A DNA stretch of 64,000 nucleotides, taken from positions 1 through 64,000 of the forward strand of contig DASQZJ010000029.1 in NCBI GenBank assembly GCA_035638775.1. The letters run 5' to 3'. Origin of the DNA: DASQZJ01 sp035638775 (GTDB lineage: Bacteria > Pseudomonadota > Gammaproteobacteria > UBA5335 > SLRW01). This document shows, one piece after another, positions 54,058 through 62,969 of this stretch. The notes beneath the pieces were generated by a model. It ran no database searches and was not told the origin of the DNA. It saw only the letters and a program-made list of their open reading frames with translations. Position numbers and translations under genes: made by a program. The number at the start of each line of letters is the position of its first letter. Positions within the stretch are counted from its first letter, which is position 1.

Positions 54058-54594
54058 TCAGCTGTCGCTGTCGCTGTCGGCCTGCTCGGTCTGGTCACTG
54101 TCGGCGGACGCCTTCTCGCCGGAGCCGTTGTCCCCGGACTTTTCCGATTCCGCCTTCTCGGGCTCCGCGGCGCGCGCGGTGCCGGTCTTCTCGCTGCGGC
54201 CGGACGAACCGCCGCCGTCGCCACGGGAGCCGCCACGGCGGTCGTCGCGCGAACCTTCCTCGCCCTTCTCATCGCGTGCCCTGGCCATCGGGGACGGCTC
54301 GGTGTCGGGTCCCGGGCGCTTGATGATCAGGTCCCGGATCACGGCATCGTTGAAGCGGAAGGCGCTCTCGATTTCCTCGCGCACGGCCTGCGAGCATTCG
54401 ACGTTCATCAGGACGTAGTGCGCCTTGTGGATCTTGTTGATCGGGTAGGCGAGCTGCCTGCGCCCCCAGTCTTCCAGGCGGTGGATCCGGCCGCCGTCGT
54501 TCTCGAGCATGGAGCGATAGCGCTCGATCATGGCGGGCACCTGGTCGGACTGGTCCGGGTGCACCATGAATACGATTTCATAGTGTCGCATCAA
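54058..54594 (-). CDS. rpsF: 30S ribosomal protein S6 with long charged C-terminal tail
   Basis: A 178-residue S6. Residues 1 to about 95 are the normal domain (MRHYEIVFMVHPDQSDQVPAMIERYR, LEDWGRRQLAYPINKIHKAHYVLMNVECSQ). The remaining 80 or so residues are a low-complexity extension rich in E, D, S, G and R, ending EQADSDSDS. E. coli S6 also ends in acidic residues and receives extra glutamates from RimK, but this tail is much longer. First gene of its cluster; a hairpin in the leader may be the S6:S18 autoregulatory site. Confidence 0.96.
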   Translation of the reverse strand: MMRHYEIVFMVHPDQSDQVPAMIERYRSMLENDGGRIHRLEDWGRRQLAYPINKIHKAHYVLMNVECSQAVREEIESAFRFNDAVIRDLIIKRPGPDTEPSPMARARDEKGEEGSRDDRRGGSRGDGGGSSGRSEKTGTARAAEPEKAESEKSGDNGSGEKASADSDQTEQADSDSDS

Positions 54595-54613
54595 AGTCTC
54601 CTTGCGGGTTAAA

Positions 54614-54641
54614 GCCTCCCGTCGACACCGGACGGTGAGGC
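54614..54641 (-). promoter_or_regulatory. Hairpin in the rpsF leader, possible S6:S18 binding element
   Basis: On the minus strand, 20 bases upstream of rpsF, GCCTC and CGTC pair with GACG and GAGGC around a loop CGGTGT, with a side bulge AC. The S6:S18 complex is known to bind a leader stem with a CCG motif in many bacteria; a CCG does occur here (ACCGTCCGG). The assignment rests on position and a rough fold only. Confidence 0.3.
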
Positions 54642-54748
54642 AAGGAGCGACGGATTGTGGTTCGCACGGCGCCGGGAGCCTTCGGGCTGGCGGCGCAGGG
54701 CGCGAATGATACGCCAGCCGGCCGGGGCATGCAATTTGCCCGGCCGGC

Positions 54749-55492
54749 TCAGCCGCCCCGCTGGCGCACCGCCTCGTACAGGCATATGCCCGCCGCCACC
54801 GAGACGTTGAGGCTCTCCACGCCCCCGGCCAGCGGGATCCGCACCAGGTAGTCGCAGCTCTCCCGGGTCAGGCGGCGCAGACCGCGGCCCTCGGCCCCCA
54901 GCACCAGCGCCACCGATCCGTCCAGCTCCACCCGGAACAGGCTCCGGCCGGCCCCGGCCTCCGCCCCGACCAGCCACACGCCCCGCCGGCGCAGCTTCCG
55001 CAGCACCCGGGCGAGGTTGGGCACGCGCACGAGCGGCAGGCGCTCCGCCGCGCCGGCCGCCACCTTGCGGGCGGCGGCACTGAGTGGTGCGGCGCGATCG
55101 CGGGGGATGATCACGGCGTCGGCGCCAGCCCCGGCCGCGGTGCGCAGGCAGGCACCGAGATTGTGCGGGTCCTGCACGCCGTCGAGCACCAGCAGCAGCG
55201 GCGCATGATCCACGGCGTCGAGCAGGTCGTCGAGATCCTGCTCACCGAGCTCGGGGGAGCCGGCGACGTCCAGCACCACTCCCTGGTGGCGGCCGCCGCC
55301 GCTGAGGTCATCCAGCTCCCGGCGGGCGTGACGGCTGACCGGGATGCCGTGATCCCGGGCCCGTTGCGCCAGCGCGGCGAGCCGCTGGCCGCGGTGCTCG
55401 TCCTGCAGATACAGGTGACGGGCGCTGTCCGGATGCTGCTCCAGCAGCGCATTCACGGCGTGCACGCCGAATATGCGGTTGCCGCGGCCCAT
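54749..55492 (-). CDS. rlmB: 23S rRNA (guanosine(2251)-2'-O)-methyltransferase RlmB
   Basis: A 247-residue SpoU-family SPOUT methyltransferase. An N-terminal substrate-binding domain (RIFGVHAVNALLEQHPDSARHLYLQ) is followed by the knotted domain with LVLDGVQDPHNLGACLRTA (motif 1), LVLGAEGRGLRRL (motif 2) and IPLAGGVESLNVSVAAGICLYEAVRQ (motif 3). It modifies G2251 in the peptidyl transferase P loop. It follows rnr by 6 bases, the usual rnr-rlmB pair. Confidence 0.95.
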   Translation of the reverse strand: MGRGNRIFGVHAVNALLEQHPDSARHLYLQDEHRGQRLAALAQRARDHGIPVSRHARRELDDLSGGGRHQGVVLDVAGSPELGEQDLDDLLDAVDHAPLLLVLDGVQDPHNLGACLRTAAGAGADAVIIPRDRAAPLSAAARKVAAGAAERLPLVRVPNLARVLRKLRRRGVWLVGAEAGAGRSLFRVELDGSVALVLGAEGRGLRRLTRESCDYLVRIPLAGGVESLNVSVAAGICLYEAVRQRGG

Positions 55493-55498
55493 CTCCGC

Positions 55499-57763
55499 TC
55501 ACCGACGCTTGCCGCGCCCCGGACGTCCCTTGCGCGGCCCGCGGCGGCTGCCTTCCTTCGGTGCCGCCGGCTCGACCGGCTCGAAGTCGATCTTGCGTTC
55601 GTCGAGGTCCACCCGCGCCACCTGCACGGTCAGCGAGTTGCCCAGCCGGTAGGTGTGTCCGCTGCGCTCGCCGCGCAGCCGCTGTCCCACCGGGTCGAAG
55701 TGGTAGTAGTCATTGCGCAGTGCGGTCACGTGCACCAGCCCGGTGACGTAGATGCCGCTGAGCTCCACGAACACCCCGAACGAGGTCACCCCCACGATGA
55801 TGCCGGGGAACGTTTCCCCGACCTTGTCCATCATGTACTCGCACTTGAGCCAGTCCTCGGCGTCCCGCGTCGCCTCGTCCGCCCGCTGCTCGCTCAGGGA
55901 GCAAGCCACGCCGAGGTTTTCCAGGTCGCCGCGCCGGTAGGGCAGATCGCGGGCCCCGCCGCCGCGCAGCACGGTCCGGATCGCCCGGTGCACCAGCAGG
56001 TCGGGGTAGCGCCGGATGGGCGAGGTGAAATGCGTGTAGGCGTCCAGCGCCAGGCCGAAATGGCCGACGTTGTCGGGGCTGTAGACGGCCCGCGACATGG
56101 TCCGCATCAGCACCGTCTGGATCAGGTGGGTCTCCTCGCGGCCCCGGGCCTCCTCCAGTACGCGCGCGAAGTGGCGCGGCTCGGGCTCGTCGCCGTCGCC
56201 GAGCTTCAGCCCGAACTCGCCCAGGAACTGGCGCAGCTCCTCCACCCGGTCTGCCGCCGGCCTGTCGTGGATCCGGAACAGCGTCGGCACCCGGTGCTCG
56301 AGCAGGAAACGCGCCGCCTCGACGTTCGCCGCGATCATGCATTCCTCGATCAGCCGGTGAGCGTCGGTGCGCTCCACCGGGACGATCCGCTCGATCTTGC
56401 GTTCCGGGCCGAATACGATCTCGGTCTCGGTGCTGTCCATGTCGATCGCCCCGCGGGCCTCGCGCGCCGAGCGCAGCGCCCGGTACACCGCGTGCAGGTT
56501 CTCCAGCTGCGGCAGAACCTGCTCGAGGCGGGGGCGTGTCGCTGGGTCCCGTTCCACGACGGCCTGCGCGACCTCGGTGTACGTCAGGCGGGCATGCGAG
56601 CGCATCACGCCCTCGAAGAAGCCCGACCGGGTGACCCGGCCGTCGCGGTCGATCTCCATGGCACAGACCAGGCAGAGACGGTCCACCCGCGGGTTGAGCG
56701 AGCACAGCCCGTTCGAGAGCACCTCGGGCAGCATCGGCACCACGCGCCCCGGGAAGTACACGGAGTTGCCCCGCTGGCGCGCCTCCTCGTCCAGCGCGCT
56801 GCCCGACTCCACGTAGTGCGAGACGTCCGCGATCGCCACCAGCAGCTTCCAGCCGTCAGCGGACGGCTCGCAGTAGACCGCGTCGTCGAAGTCCTTGGCG
56901 TCCTCGCCGTCGATGGTCACCAGCGGCAGCTCGCGCAGGTCTTCGCGCCCATTCTTGGCGTCTTCCGGAACGCGCCGGCCGAAGGCCCGCTTCTCCTCGG
57001 TCACCGCCTTCGGCCACCGGTGCGGGATGCCGTGGGAGCGAATCGCGGTGTCGATCTCCATGCCCGGCGCCATGTGGTCCCCGAGCACTTCCCGGATGCG
57101 CCCGATCGGCTGGCTGCGCTTGCTCGGCTGCTCCAGGATCTCGGCCACCACGATCTGGCCGTCGCGGGCCCGCCGACCGTACTTCCCGGGGATCAGCACG
57201 TCCTGGCTGATGCGGCGGTTGTCCGGCACCACGAAGCCCACGCCGCTCTCCCGCACGTAGCGTCCGACCACCTGCTCGGTGTTCCGCTCGAGCACCGACA
57301 CCACCGCGCCCTCGCGCCGGCCGCGCCGGTCGTAGCCACGCACGCGCACCAGGGCACGATCGCCGTGCAGCAGGCCCCGCATCTCGCGCGGCGACAGGAA
57401 CACGTCGTCCGAGTTGTCCTCGGGCACCAGGAACCCGAACCCGTCGGGATGCCCGATGACACGCCCGCGCACCAGGTCCATGCGTTCGGCCACGCCGAAG
57501 CCGCCGCGCCGGTTCTCCACCAGCTGGCCGTCCCGTACCATGGCCTCCAGGCGCCGGTGCAGCGCCTCGACGTCGCGCTCGTCCTGGATGCCGAGACTCT
57601 CGCACAGGGCCTCCAGGGTCAGCGGTGCCGCCTCTCCGGTGAGGCATTCGACCAGGAAGTCCCGGCTGGGCACGGGCCGCTCGTACTTGCGTTTCTCGTG
57701 CTCGTAGTTGGGATCCTGCTTGCGCCAGTCGTCCGTTTGATTCATTGCCTTTCCGTTATCCAT
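55499..57763 (-). CDS. rnr: Ribonuclease R
   Basis: A 754-residue 3'-5' exoribonuclease of the RNase II superfamily. An N-terminal helix-turn-helix is followed by cold-shock domains (GRVIGHPDGFGFLVPEDNSDDVFLS). The RNB catalytic domain has DAKDFDDAVYCE with the metal-binding aspartates and ADVSHYV, then MRTMSRAVYSPDNVGHFGLALDAYTHFTSPIRRYPDL. It ends with an S1 domain and a basic tail (KEGSRRGPRKGRPGRGKRR). It degrades structured RNA. A GAGGA ribosome site supports the ATG at 57763. It is divergent from tRNA-Leu. Confidence 0.97.
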   Translation of the reverse strand: MDNGKAMNQTDDWRKQDPNYEHEKRKYERPVPSRDFLVECLTGEAAPLTLEALCESLGIQDERDVEALHRRLEAMVRDGQLVENRRGGFGVAERMDLVRGRVIGHPDGFGFLVPEDNSDDVFLSPREMRGLLHGDRALVRVRGYDRRGRREGAVVSVLERNTEQVVGRYVRESGVGFVVPDNRRISQDVLIPGKYGRRARDGQIVVAEILEQPSKRSQPIGRIREVLGDHMAPGMEIDTAIRSHGIPHRWPKAVTEEKRAFGRRVPEDAKNGREDLRELPLVTIDGEDAKDFDDAVYCEPSADGWKLLVAIADVSHYVESGSALDEEARQRGNSVYFPGRVVPMLPEVLSNGLCSLNPRVDRLCLVCAMEIDRDGRVTRSGFFEGVMRSHARLTYTEVAQAVVERDPATRPRLEQVLPQLENLHAVYRALRSAREARGAIDMDSTETEIVFGPERKIERIVPVERTDAHRLIEECMIAANVEAARFLLEHRVPTLFRIHDRPAADRVEELRQFLGEFGLKLGDGDEPEPRHFARVLEEARGREETHLIQTVLMRTMSRAVYSPDNVGHFGLALDAYTHFTSPIRRYPDLLVHRAIRTVLRGGGARDLPYRRGDLENLGVACSLSEQRADEATRDAEDWLKCEYMMDKVGETFPGIIVGVTSFGVFVELSGIYVTGLVHVTALRNDYYHFDPVGQRLRGERSGHTYRLGNSLTVQVARVDLDERKIDFEPVEPAAPKEGSRRGPRKGRPGRGKRR

Positions 57764-57808
57764 GTCCGTCCTCGCCGGATCGGTGTAAGCGCGGCCCCGT
57801 GGGGCGCG

Positions 57809-57838
57809 TTGACAACCCGGGGAGGCTGACGGTAAAGT
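57809..57838 (+). promoter_or_regulatory. Promoter of tRNA-Leu
   Basis: TTGACA (57809-57814), a perfect -35, is separated by 18 bases from TAAAGT (57833-57838). The start would fall near 57845, about 40 bases before the mature tRNA. Confidence 0.65.
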
Positions 57839-57884
57839 TCGCTTCCCACGGGCCGCCCGCCTTTGCTGCGCGAGGGCCCGCCGT

Positions 57885-57971
57885 GCCGAGATGGCGGAAT
57901 TGGTAGACGCGCTAGCTTCAGGTGCTAGTGGGGGAAACCCCGTGGAGGTTCAAGTCCTCTTCTCGGCACCA
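57885..57971 (+). tRNA. tRNA-Leu (anticodon CAG), CCA encoded
   Basis: A class II tRNA of 87 bases. The acceptor stem GCCGAGA pairs with TCTCGGC before the discriminator A and an encoded CCA. The anticodon stem CTAGC/GCTAG encloses TTCAGGT, giving anticodon CAG for the leucine codon CTG, a major codon in GC-rich genomes. The long variable arm (GTGGGGGAAACCCCGT) and the T loop GGTTCAAGTCC are typical of bacterial leucine tRNAs. Confidence 0.97.
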
Positions 57972-57984
57972 AATCCCGCTCCGG

Positions 57985-58012
57985 AAAAGGGCTTCCCACG
58001 GAAGCCCTTTTT
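57985..58012. terminator. Bidirectional rho-independent terminator between tRNA-Leu and purA
   Basis: AAGGGCTTCC (57987-57996) pairs exactly with GGAAGCCCTT (58000-58009) around a CAC loop. The plus strand continues with a T run, and the minus strand likewise ends in TTTT because of the AAAA on the other side. It should terminate both tRNA-Leu (plus) and the purA operon (minus), which converge here. Confidence 0.88.
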
Positions 58013-58056
58013 CGTTTCCGGACAGCCCCGCGCTCGCGGCCGCCCGACAGCCGTAC

Positions 58057-59370
58057 CTAGTCCAGCGGATGCCGCAGCACGATCGTCTCGGCCCGGTCCG
58101 CGCCGGTGGAGATCAGGTCGATGGGCGTGGCCGTGACCTCCTCGATGCGGGCCAGGTAGCTCCGGGCGGCCTCGGGGAGATCCTCGTAGCGCCGGATTCC
58201 CACCGTCGACTCCCGCCAGCCCGGCACCTCCTCGTACACGGGCTCGCACTGCGCCACCGCCTCCGCACCCAGGGGCGGCGTGGCCAGCTCGCGACCGTCC
58301 ACCCGGTAGCCAACGCAGAGCCGGATGCTGTCCAGCCCATCCAGCACGTCGAGCTTGGTAATGCACAGCCCCGACACGCTGTTGTTCAGGATCGAGCGCC
58401 GCAGCGCCACCGCGTCGAACCAGCCGCAGCGGCGGGGACGTCCGGTGGTCGCGCCGAACTCGGCCCCGCGCTGGGCGAGATGCTGCCCCATCTCGTCGAA
58501 CAGCTCGGTCGGAAACGGCCCGGCACCCACGCGTGTGGTATAGGCCTTGACGATGCCGAGCACGTAGTCGATCCGCCGCGGACCGATCCCCGTGCCGGTA
58601 GCGGCGCCGCCGGCAGTGGTATTGGACGACGTCACGTACGGATAGGTGCCGTGATCCACGTCCAGCAACGCCCCCTGTGCACCCTCGAACAGCACGTTCT
58701 CGTGCCGCAGCTCGTCCAGGATTCCGGTGACGTCCGCCACCATCGGGGCGATCTGCTCGCCCATCGCCAGGGTCTGCTCCAGCACCGCCTGGAAATCCAC
58801 GGCGTCTTCCTTGAAGTAGTGGCGCAGGACGAAGTTGTGGTAGTTGAGCACCTCACCCAGCTTGGCCGCCAGCAGCTCGCGGTGGAACAGGTCGCCCACG
58901 CGCACCGCCCGCCGCGCCACCTTGTCCTCGTAGGCCGGACCGATGCCGCGTCCCGTGGTGCCGATGGCGGCCTTGCCGCGCGCTTTCTCGCGCGCCTGGT
59001 CCAGGGCCACGTGGCACGGCAGCACCAGCGGACAGGCCGGGCTGATGCGCAGCCGCTCGCGGGCCGGCACGCCGGAATCCTCGAGGGTGCGCAGCTCGTC
59101 GAGCAGCGCATCCAGTGACACCACGACGCCGTTGCCGATCAGGCACTGGACGCCCTCCCGCAGCACCCCCGAGGGAATCAGGTGCAGCACGGTCTTGCGC
59201 CCGTCGATGACCAGCGTGTGACCGGCGTTGTGACCTCCCTGGAAGCGCACCACGGCGGCACTGCGGTCGGTGAGCAGATCGACGATCTTGCCCTTGCCCT
59301 CGTCACCCCACTGGGTGCCGATGACCACGACGTTCCGGCCCCTGCGTGTCTCGTCTCGCCTGCCAGTCAC
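58057..59370 (-). CDS. purA: Adenylosuccinate synthetase
   Basis: A 437-residue enzyme converting IMP and aspartate to adenylosuccinate with GTP. The P-loop-like GTQWGDEGKGKIVDLLTD, FQGGHNAGHTLVIDG, STTGRGIGP-like segment (IGTTGRGIGPAYEDKVAR) and the C-terminal LVSTGADR-like end (LISTGADRAETI) are all in place. Translation starts at a GTG overlapping the hisZ stop (GTGA). Last gene of the hflX-hflK-hflC-hisZ-purA run. Confidence 0.97.
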   Translation of the reverse strand: MTGRRDETRRGRNVVVIGTQWGDEGKGKIVDLLTDRSAAVVRFQGGHNAGHTLVIDGRKTVLHLIPSGVLREGVQCLIGNGVVVSLDALLDELRTLEDSGVPARERLRISPACPLVLPCHVALDQAREKARGKAAIGTTGRGIGPAYEDKVARRAVRVGDLFHRELLAAKLGEVLNYHNFVLRHYFKEDAVDFQAVLEQTLAMGEQIAPMVADVTGILDELRHENVLFEGAQGALLDVDHGTYPYVTSSNTTAGGAATGTGIGPRRIDYVLGIVKAYTTRVGAGPFPTELFDEMGQHLAQRGAEFGATTGRPRRCGWFDAVALRRSILNNSVSGLCITKLDVLDGLDSIRLCVGYRVDGRELATPPLGAEAVAQCEPVYEEVPGWRESTVGIRRYEDLPEAARSYLARIEEVTATPIDLISTGADRAETIVLRHPLD

Positions 59371-60572
59371 TTGTCTTCCCGCTTCTGTTGCGCCCCGAGC
59401 ACCACCCAGCGGCCGCCGCGGCGCGTCAGGCGGCGGTCGCAAGCGTACACCGCCGGCGCGTCGCTGGCCCCGGGAAGCGCCTGGACGACCCGCTCACCGC
59501 GCTCGCGCAGGGCGCTCACGACATCCGCCAGGGCTTCGTCCTCCGCGTCCGCGGGTGCGAGGATGCCGTCAATCACGGTCTCGCCCGGCCCCAGGCGCTC
59601 GAGCACGAGCCCGAGATCGGTGCTGAATCCCGTCGCCGGCCGCGCGCGCCCGAACACCTCGCCGATGTGATCGTAGCGCCCGCCCCGGGCCAGGGCCTGG
59701 CCGTGGCCCGGCTGGAACGCGGCAAACACCGCGCCGGTATGGTAGAAATAGCCGCGCAGCTCCGCCAGGTCGATGTGCACCGGCACGTCCGGGTAACGGC
59801 GCTCGACCTGCGCCGCCAGCCATGCGAGCTCGTCGAGCGCGTCGGAAACGCCGCCCGGCGCCCCCGCCAGCGCTTCCCGCGCCTGCCCGAGAATCCCGGG
59901 ACCCCCGTTCAGCTCCGGGATGCGTCGGAGCATGCCGGCCAGGGCCCGCGGCAGCCCGCGGCCGCCGATGAAATCGCCCAGCTCGGGCAACGCCTTGCGG
60001 CGCATGATGGAGAACAGCTCTTCCTCGGCGTCCGCGTCCAGACCGGCCTCCCCGATCAGCGCGCGGTACACCCCGACGTGCCCCAGATCCAGGTGGATCT
60101 GTCCGAGCCCGCACCGGAGGAGCGTCTCCAGCATCAGCGCCAGCACCTCGAGATCGCTCTCGCGTCCGCCGTGACCGAACAGCTCGGCGCCCGCCTGCAT
60201 CGGCGCCCGCGAGCCGCCCAGCCCGTCCGGCCGGGCATGCAGCACGGTCTCGATGTAGCACAGCCGGCGTACGCCCTCGCCTCCGAGCACGTGCGCATCC
60301 ATGCGCGCTGCCTGGGGCGTGACGTCCGCCCGCACCCCCATGAGGCGGCCGCTGAGCTGGTCGATCAGCTTGAATGTCTGCAGATCGAGGTCGTTGCCGG
60401 TGCCCGTGAGCAGCGATTCCAGGTACTCGATCAGCGGCGGAACCACCAGCTCGTAGCCCCAGCCCCGATACAGGTCGAGCAGATGCCGCCGCAGGGCCTC
60501 GAGCCTCCCTGCCCGGGGCGGCAGGATCTCCTCGATGCCTTCCGGCAGTAACCAGCGGTCCTGTATCGTCAT
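59367..60572 (-). CDS. hisZ: ATP phosphoribosyltransferase regulatory subunit HisZ
   Basis: A 401-residue paralogue of histidyl-tRNA synthetase that activates the short form of HisG. It has the class II synthetase fold (LPEGIEEILPPRAGRLEALRR, MGVRADVTPQAARMDAH, PMQAGAELFGHGG) but lacks the full catalytic and anticodon-binding elements, as HisZ does. It implies that this organism uses a HisG-short enzyme, encoded elsewhere. It is coupled to purA by a GTGA overlap. Confidence 0.94.
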   Translation of the reverse strand: MTIQDRWLLPEGIEEILPPRAGRLEALRRHLLDLYRGWGYELVVPPLIEYLESLLTGTGNDLDLQTFKLIDQLSGRLMGVRADVTPQAARMDAHVLGGEGVRRLCYIETVLHARPDGLGGSRAPMQAGAELFGHGGRESDLEVLALMLETLLRCGLGQIHLDLGHVGVYRALIGEAGLDADAEEELFSIMRRKALPELGDFIGGRGLPRALAGMLRRIPELNGGPGILGQAREALAGAPGGVSDALDELAWLAAQVERRYPDVPVHIDLAELRGYFYHTGAVFAAFQPGHGQALARGGRYDHIGEVFGRARPATGFSTDLGLVLERLGPGETVIDGILAPADAEDEALADVVSALRERGERVVQALPGASDAPAVYACDRRLTRRGGRWVVLGAQQKREDK

Positions 60573-60605
60573 CGTCGGCCCATTGCATTCCGGCGGGCGG
60601 CCGCT

Positions 60606-60794
60606 TCAGCCGCGCGCCCAGTAGATCAGCACCAGCCCCAGAAGCATCGCGCCCAGCCCCACCAGCCGCAACACCCGGTCATCCAGCTCGGCGGCGCGCC
60701 GCATGGCATCCCGCCAGGAACGGGGCGTGGCGAAGGGCATGATGCCCTCCAGCACCAGCATCAGCCCCAGCGCCGCGATCAGGTCATGCCACAT
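60606..60794 (-). CDS. DUF2065 small membrane protein (YjeT-like)
   Basis: A 62-residue protein with two helices (WHDLIAALGLMLVLEGIMPF and VLRLVGLGAMLLGLVLIYW) joined by a polar segment. DUF2065 proteins regularly lie between hflC and hisZ or purA. Function is unknown. The ATG at 60794 was chosen; a longer in-frame start at 60833 would add 13 unconserved residues. Confidence 0.87.
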   Translation of the reverse strand: MWHDLIAALGLMLVLEGIMPFATPRSWRDAMRRAAELDDRVLRLVGLGAMLLGLVLIYWARG

Positions 60795-60851
60795 GACGCC
60801 GCCCCCGGCGGGCGCCCCCTGCGCCCGGTCCATCGGCCCGTTGCGGCGCCG

Positions 60852-61724
60852 TCACTTGGCCGGCCGCGGACTCTGCAGATACTTCAGGAAATCGCTGTCC
60901 GGCTGCAGCGCCATCAGGTCGCCCTTGCCGCCGATCGATTTCCGGTAGGCCTCCATCGTCCGGTAGAAGGTAAAGAAGGACGGATCCTTCCGGTAGGCGT
61001 GGGCGTAGATGCGTGCGGCCCGCGCGTCGCCCGCGCCCCGGATCTGCTGCGACTCGCGGTATGCCTCGGCCAGGATCTCGGTGCGCTTGCGGTCGGCCCG
61101 GGCCTTGATCTGTTCCGCCTTCTCGGAGCCTTCCGCGCGCAGCTGCTTCGCCGTGCGCTCGCGCTCGCTGCGCATGCGCTGGTACACGGACCCGCTCACG
61201 GCGTCGGGCAGATTGATGCGCTTGATGCGCACGTCCACCACGTGCACGCCGAAGTCCTCCACCGCCTTGTTCGCCTGCTTGGTGACCGCGCCCATGATGT
61301 CGCTGCGTTCCGCGGTGACCACCTGTTTCACCGTGCGCTCGGCGAACTGGGCCCGCAGGCCGTTCTTGATGATCTCCAGCAGCCGCTGGGAGGCGTTCCG
61401 GCGGTTGCCTCCGGTGGCGCGGTAGTACTGCGCCGGATCGGTGATGCGCCACTTGACGAAGAAGTCCACCATGAGGTTCTTCTTCTCCACTGTCAGGAAG
61501 CGCTCGGGCGGGTTGTCCAGGGTCAGGATGCGCTTGTCGAAGATCCGGACCTTGTTGGCGATGGGCACCTTGAAGTAGATCCCCGGCTTGTAGTTGGTCT
61601 TGACCACCTGGCCGAAACGGAACAGTACCGCCTGCTGGCCCTCGCGCACGATGAAGACCGACATCGACGCCGCCAGCAGGACCAGCACCGTCAGTACCAG
61701 TGTCGCGATCTTGCCACCGCTCAT
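60852..61724 (-). CDS. hflC: HflC, inner-membrane protease modulator
   Basis: A 290-residue SPFH/prohibitin-family protein with one N-terminal membrane helix (about 6-26). The SPFH domain starts FIVREGQQAVLFRFGQVV, and the helical region RSERERTAKQLRAEGSEKAEQIKARADRKRTE is typical. With HflK it forms a large complex around FtsH and limits its activity. Its ATG overlaps the hflK stop by one base (TGATG). Confidence 0.96.
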   Translation of the reverse strand: MSGGKIATLVLTVLVLLAASMSVFIVREGQQAVLFRFGQVVKTNYKPGIYFKVPIANKVRIFDKRILTLDNPPERFLTVEKKNLMVDFFVKWRITDPAQYYRATGGNRRNASQRLLEIIKNGLRAQFAERTVKQVVTAERSDIMGAVTKQANKAVEDFGVHVVDVRIKRINLPDAVSGSVYQRMRSERERTAKQLRAEGSEKAEQIKARADRKRTEILAEAYRESQQIRGAGDARAARIYAHAYRKDPSFFTFYRTMEAYRKSIGGKGDLMALQPDSDFLKYLQSPRPAK

Positions 61725-62869
61725 CAGTGCGTGCTCCTGGAGCGGCTGTCGCTGCCGCCCTGGCCGGACTGCCCGTTGCCCGATCCCTTGCTTGAGCCGG
61801 AACCGGCGCCCTTGCCGCCACCGCCACCGCCGGAGCTCTTCGCCGCCGCCTGCTGCTCCAGCAACTTGTCGATCGGCAGGTAGATCACGTTGCCGCTGCC
61901 CTTGGTGTCGAGCAGCACCACGGGCGTCTTGGCGAGGATGTCCTGCATGGTTTCGATGTAGATCCGCTGGCGGGTGACTTTGGGCGCCTTGTGGTAGGCG
62001 CCGAGCAGCTGCTCGAAACGGCTCGCGTCGCCCTTCGCGCGGTCGACGACCTGCGACTTGTAGGCCTTCGCCTCCTGGATCCGGCGCGCCGCCTCGCCCC
62101 GCGCCCGCGGCAGCAGATCATTGGCGTAGGCCTGTGCCTGGAGCTGGAGGCGGTCCTTGTCCTCGCGTGCGCGGATGGCGTCCTGGAACGCACCCTGCAC
62201 CTGCTCCGGCGGCTGGATGTCCTGCAGGTTTACGCTGGTGACCTTGAGCCCGGTGCCGTAGCTGTCGAGGGTCCGCTGCAGCAGCTCGCGGGTCCGCCGG
62301 GCGATGGCCGCCCGGCCCTTGCCCAGGGCAAAATCCATGGTGCTCTTGCCCACCACCTCGCGAATCGCGCTCTCGGCGGCCTCGTCCAGCGTGGTGTCCG
62401 GCTCGCGGACGCCGAACAGGTACGGCCGCGCCCTGGCCACGCGGTACTGCACCGTCATGTTGACGTTGACGATGTTCTCGTCCGCCGTGAGCATCAGCGA
62501 CTGGTGGTTGAAGCGGCGGATCCTGTTGACATCGACGCGGGACACGGACTCCACGGGCCAGGGAGCGTGCCAGTGCAGCCCCGGCAGGGTCGTGGTTTCG
62601 TAACGGCCGAAACGCAGGACGACGGCCTTCTGCGCGGAGTCCACCTGGTAGAAGCCGGACAGGACCCAGACCGCGAGCAGCACCATCACCATCATGCCGA
62701 TCCCGCTCCAGCCGATACCGCCGCCCCCGCCCGGGCCGCGGCCGCCGCCGAAGCGCCGCCGCAGCCACTGCTGCAGGCGACGGAGCAGCTCGTCGAGATC
62801 GGGGGGTCCCTGATTGCCCTTGTTTCTTCCGCCCCAGGGATCCTGGCCGCCGGGTTCGTTCCAGGCCAT
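61724..62869 (-). CDS. hflK: HflK, inner-membrane protease modulator
   Basis: A 381-residue SPFH-family partner of HflC. A Gly/Pro-rich cytoplasmic N-terminus (MAWNEPGGQDPWGGRNKGNQGPPDLDEL) is the HflK signature, then a transmembrane helix (about 54-72) and the SPFH domain (GFYQVDSAQKAVVLRFGRYETT). The long helical region reaches a Gly/Ser-rich C-terminus. Motifs and length agree with E. coli HflK. Confidence 0.97.
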   Translation of the reverse strand: MAWNEPGGQDPWGGRNKGNQGPPDLDELLRRLQQWLRRRFGGGRGPGGGGGIGWSGIGMMVMVLLAVWVLSGFYQVDSAQKAVVLRFGRYETTTLPGLHWHAPWPVESVSRVDVNRIRRFNHQSLMLTADENIVNVNMTVQYRVARARPYLFGVREPDTTLDEAAESAIREVVGKSTMDFALGKGRAAIARRTRELLQRTLDSYGTGLKVTSVNLQDIQPPEQVQGAFQDAIRAREDKDRLQLQAQAYANDLLPRARGEAARRIQEAKAYKSQVVDRAKGDASRFEQLLGAYHKAPKVTRQRIYIETMQDILAKTPVVLLDTKGSGNVIYLPIDKLLEQQAAAKSSGGGGGGKGAGSGSSKGSGNGQSGQGGSDSRSRSTH

Positions 62870-62969
62870 AAGAGAGAGCTCCGGTGAGCCGGGTTCGACG
62901 GACCGAGCCGCGCCCCGCGTCCCGCAAGGATGTGGAGTGATTCAGATGCTGCGGCCCAAACAGCGCATT

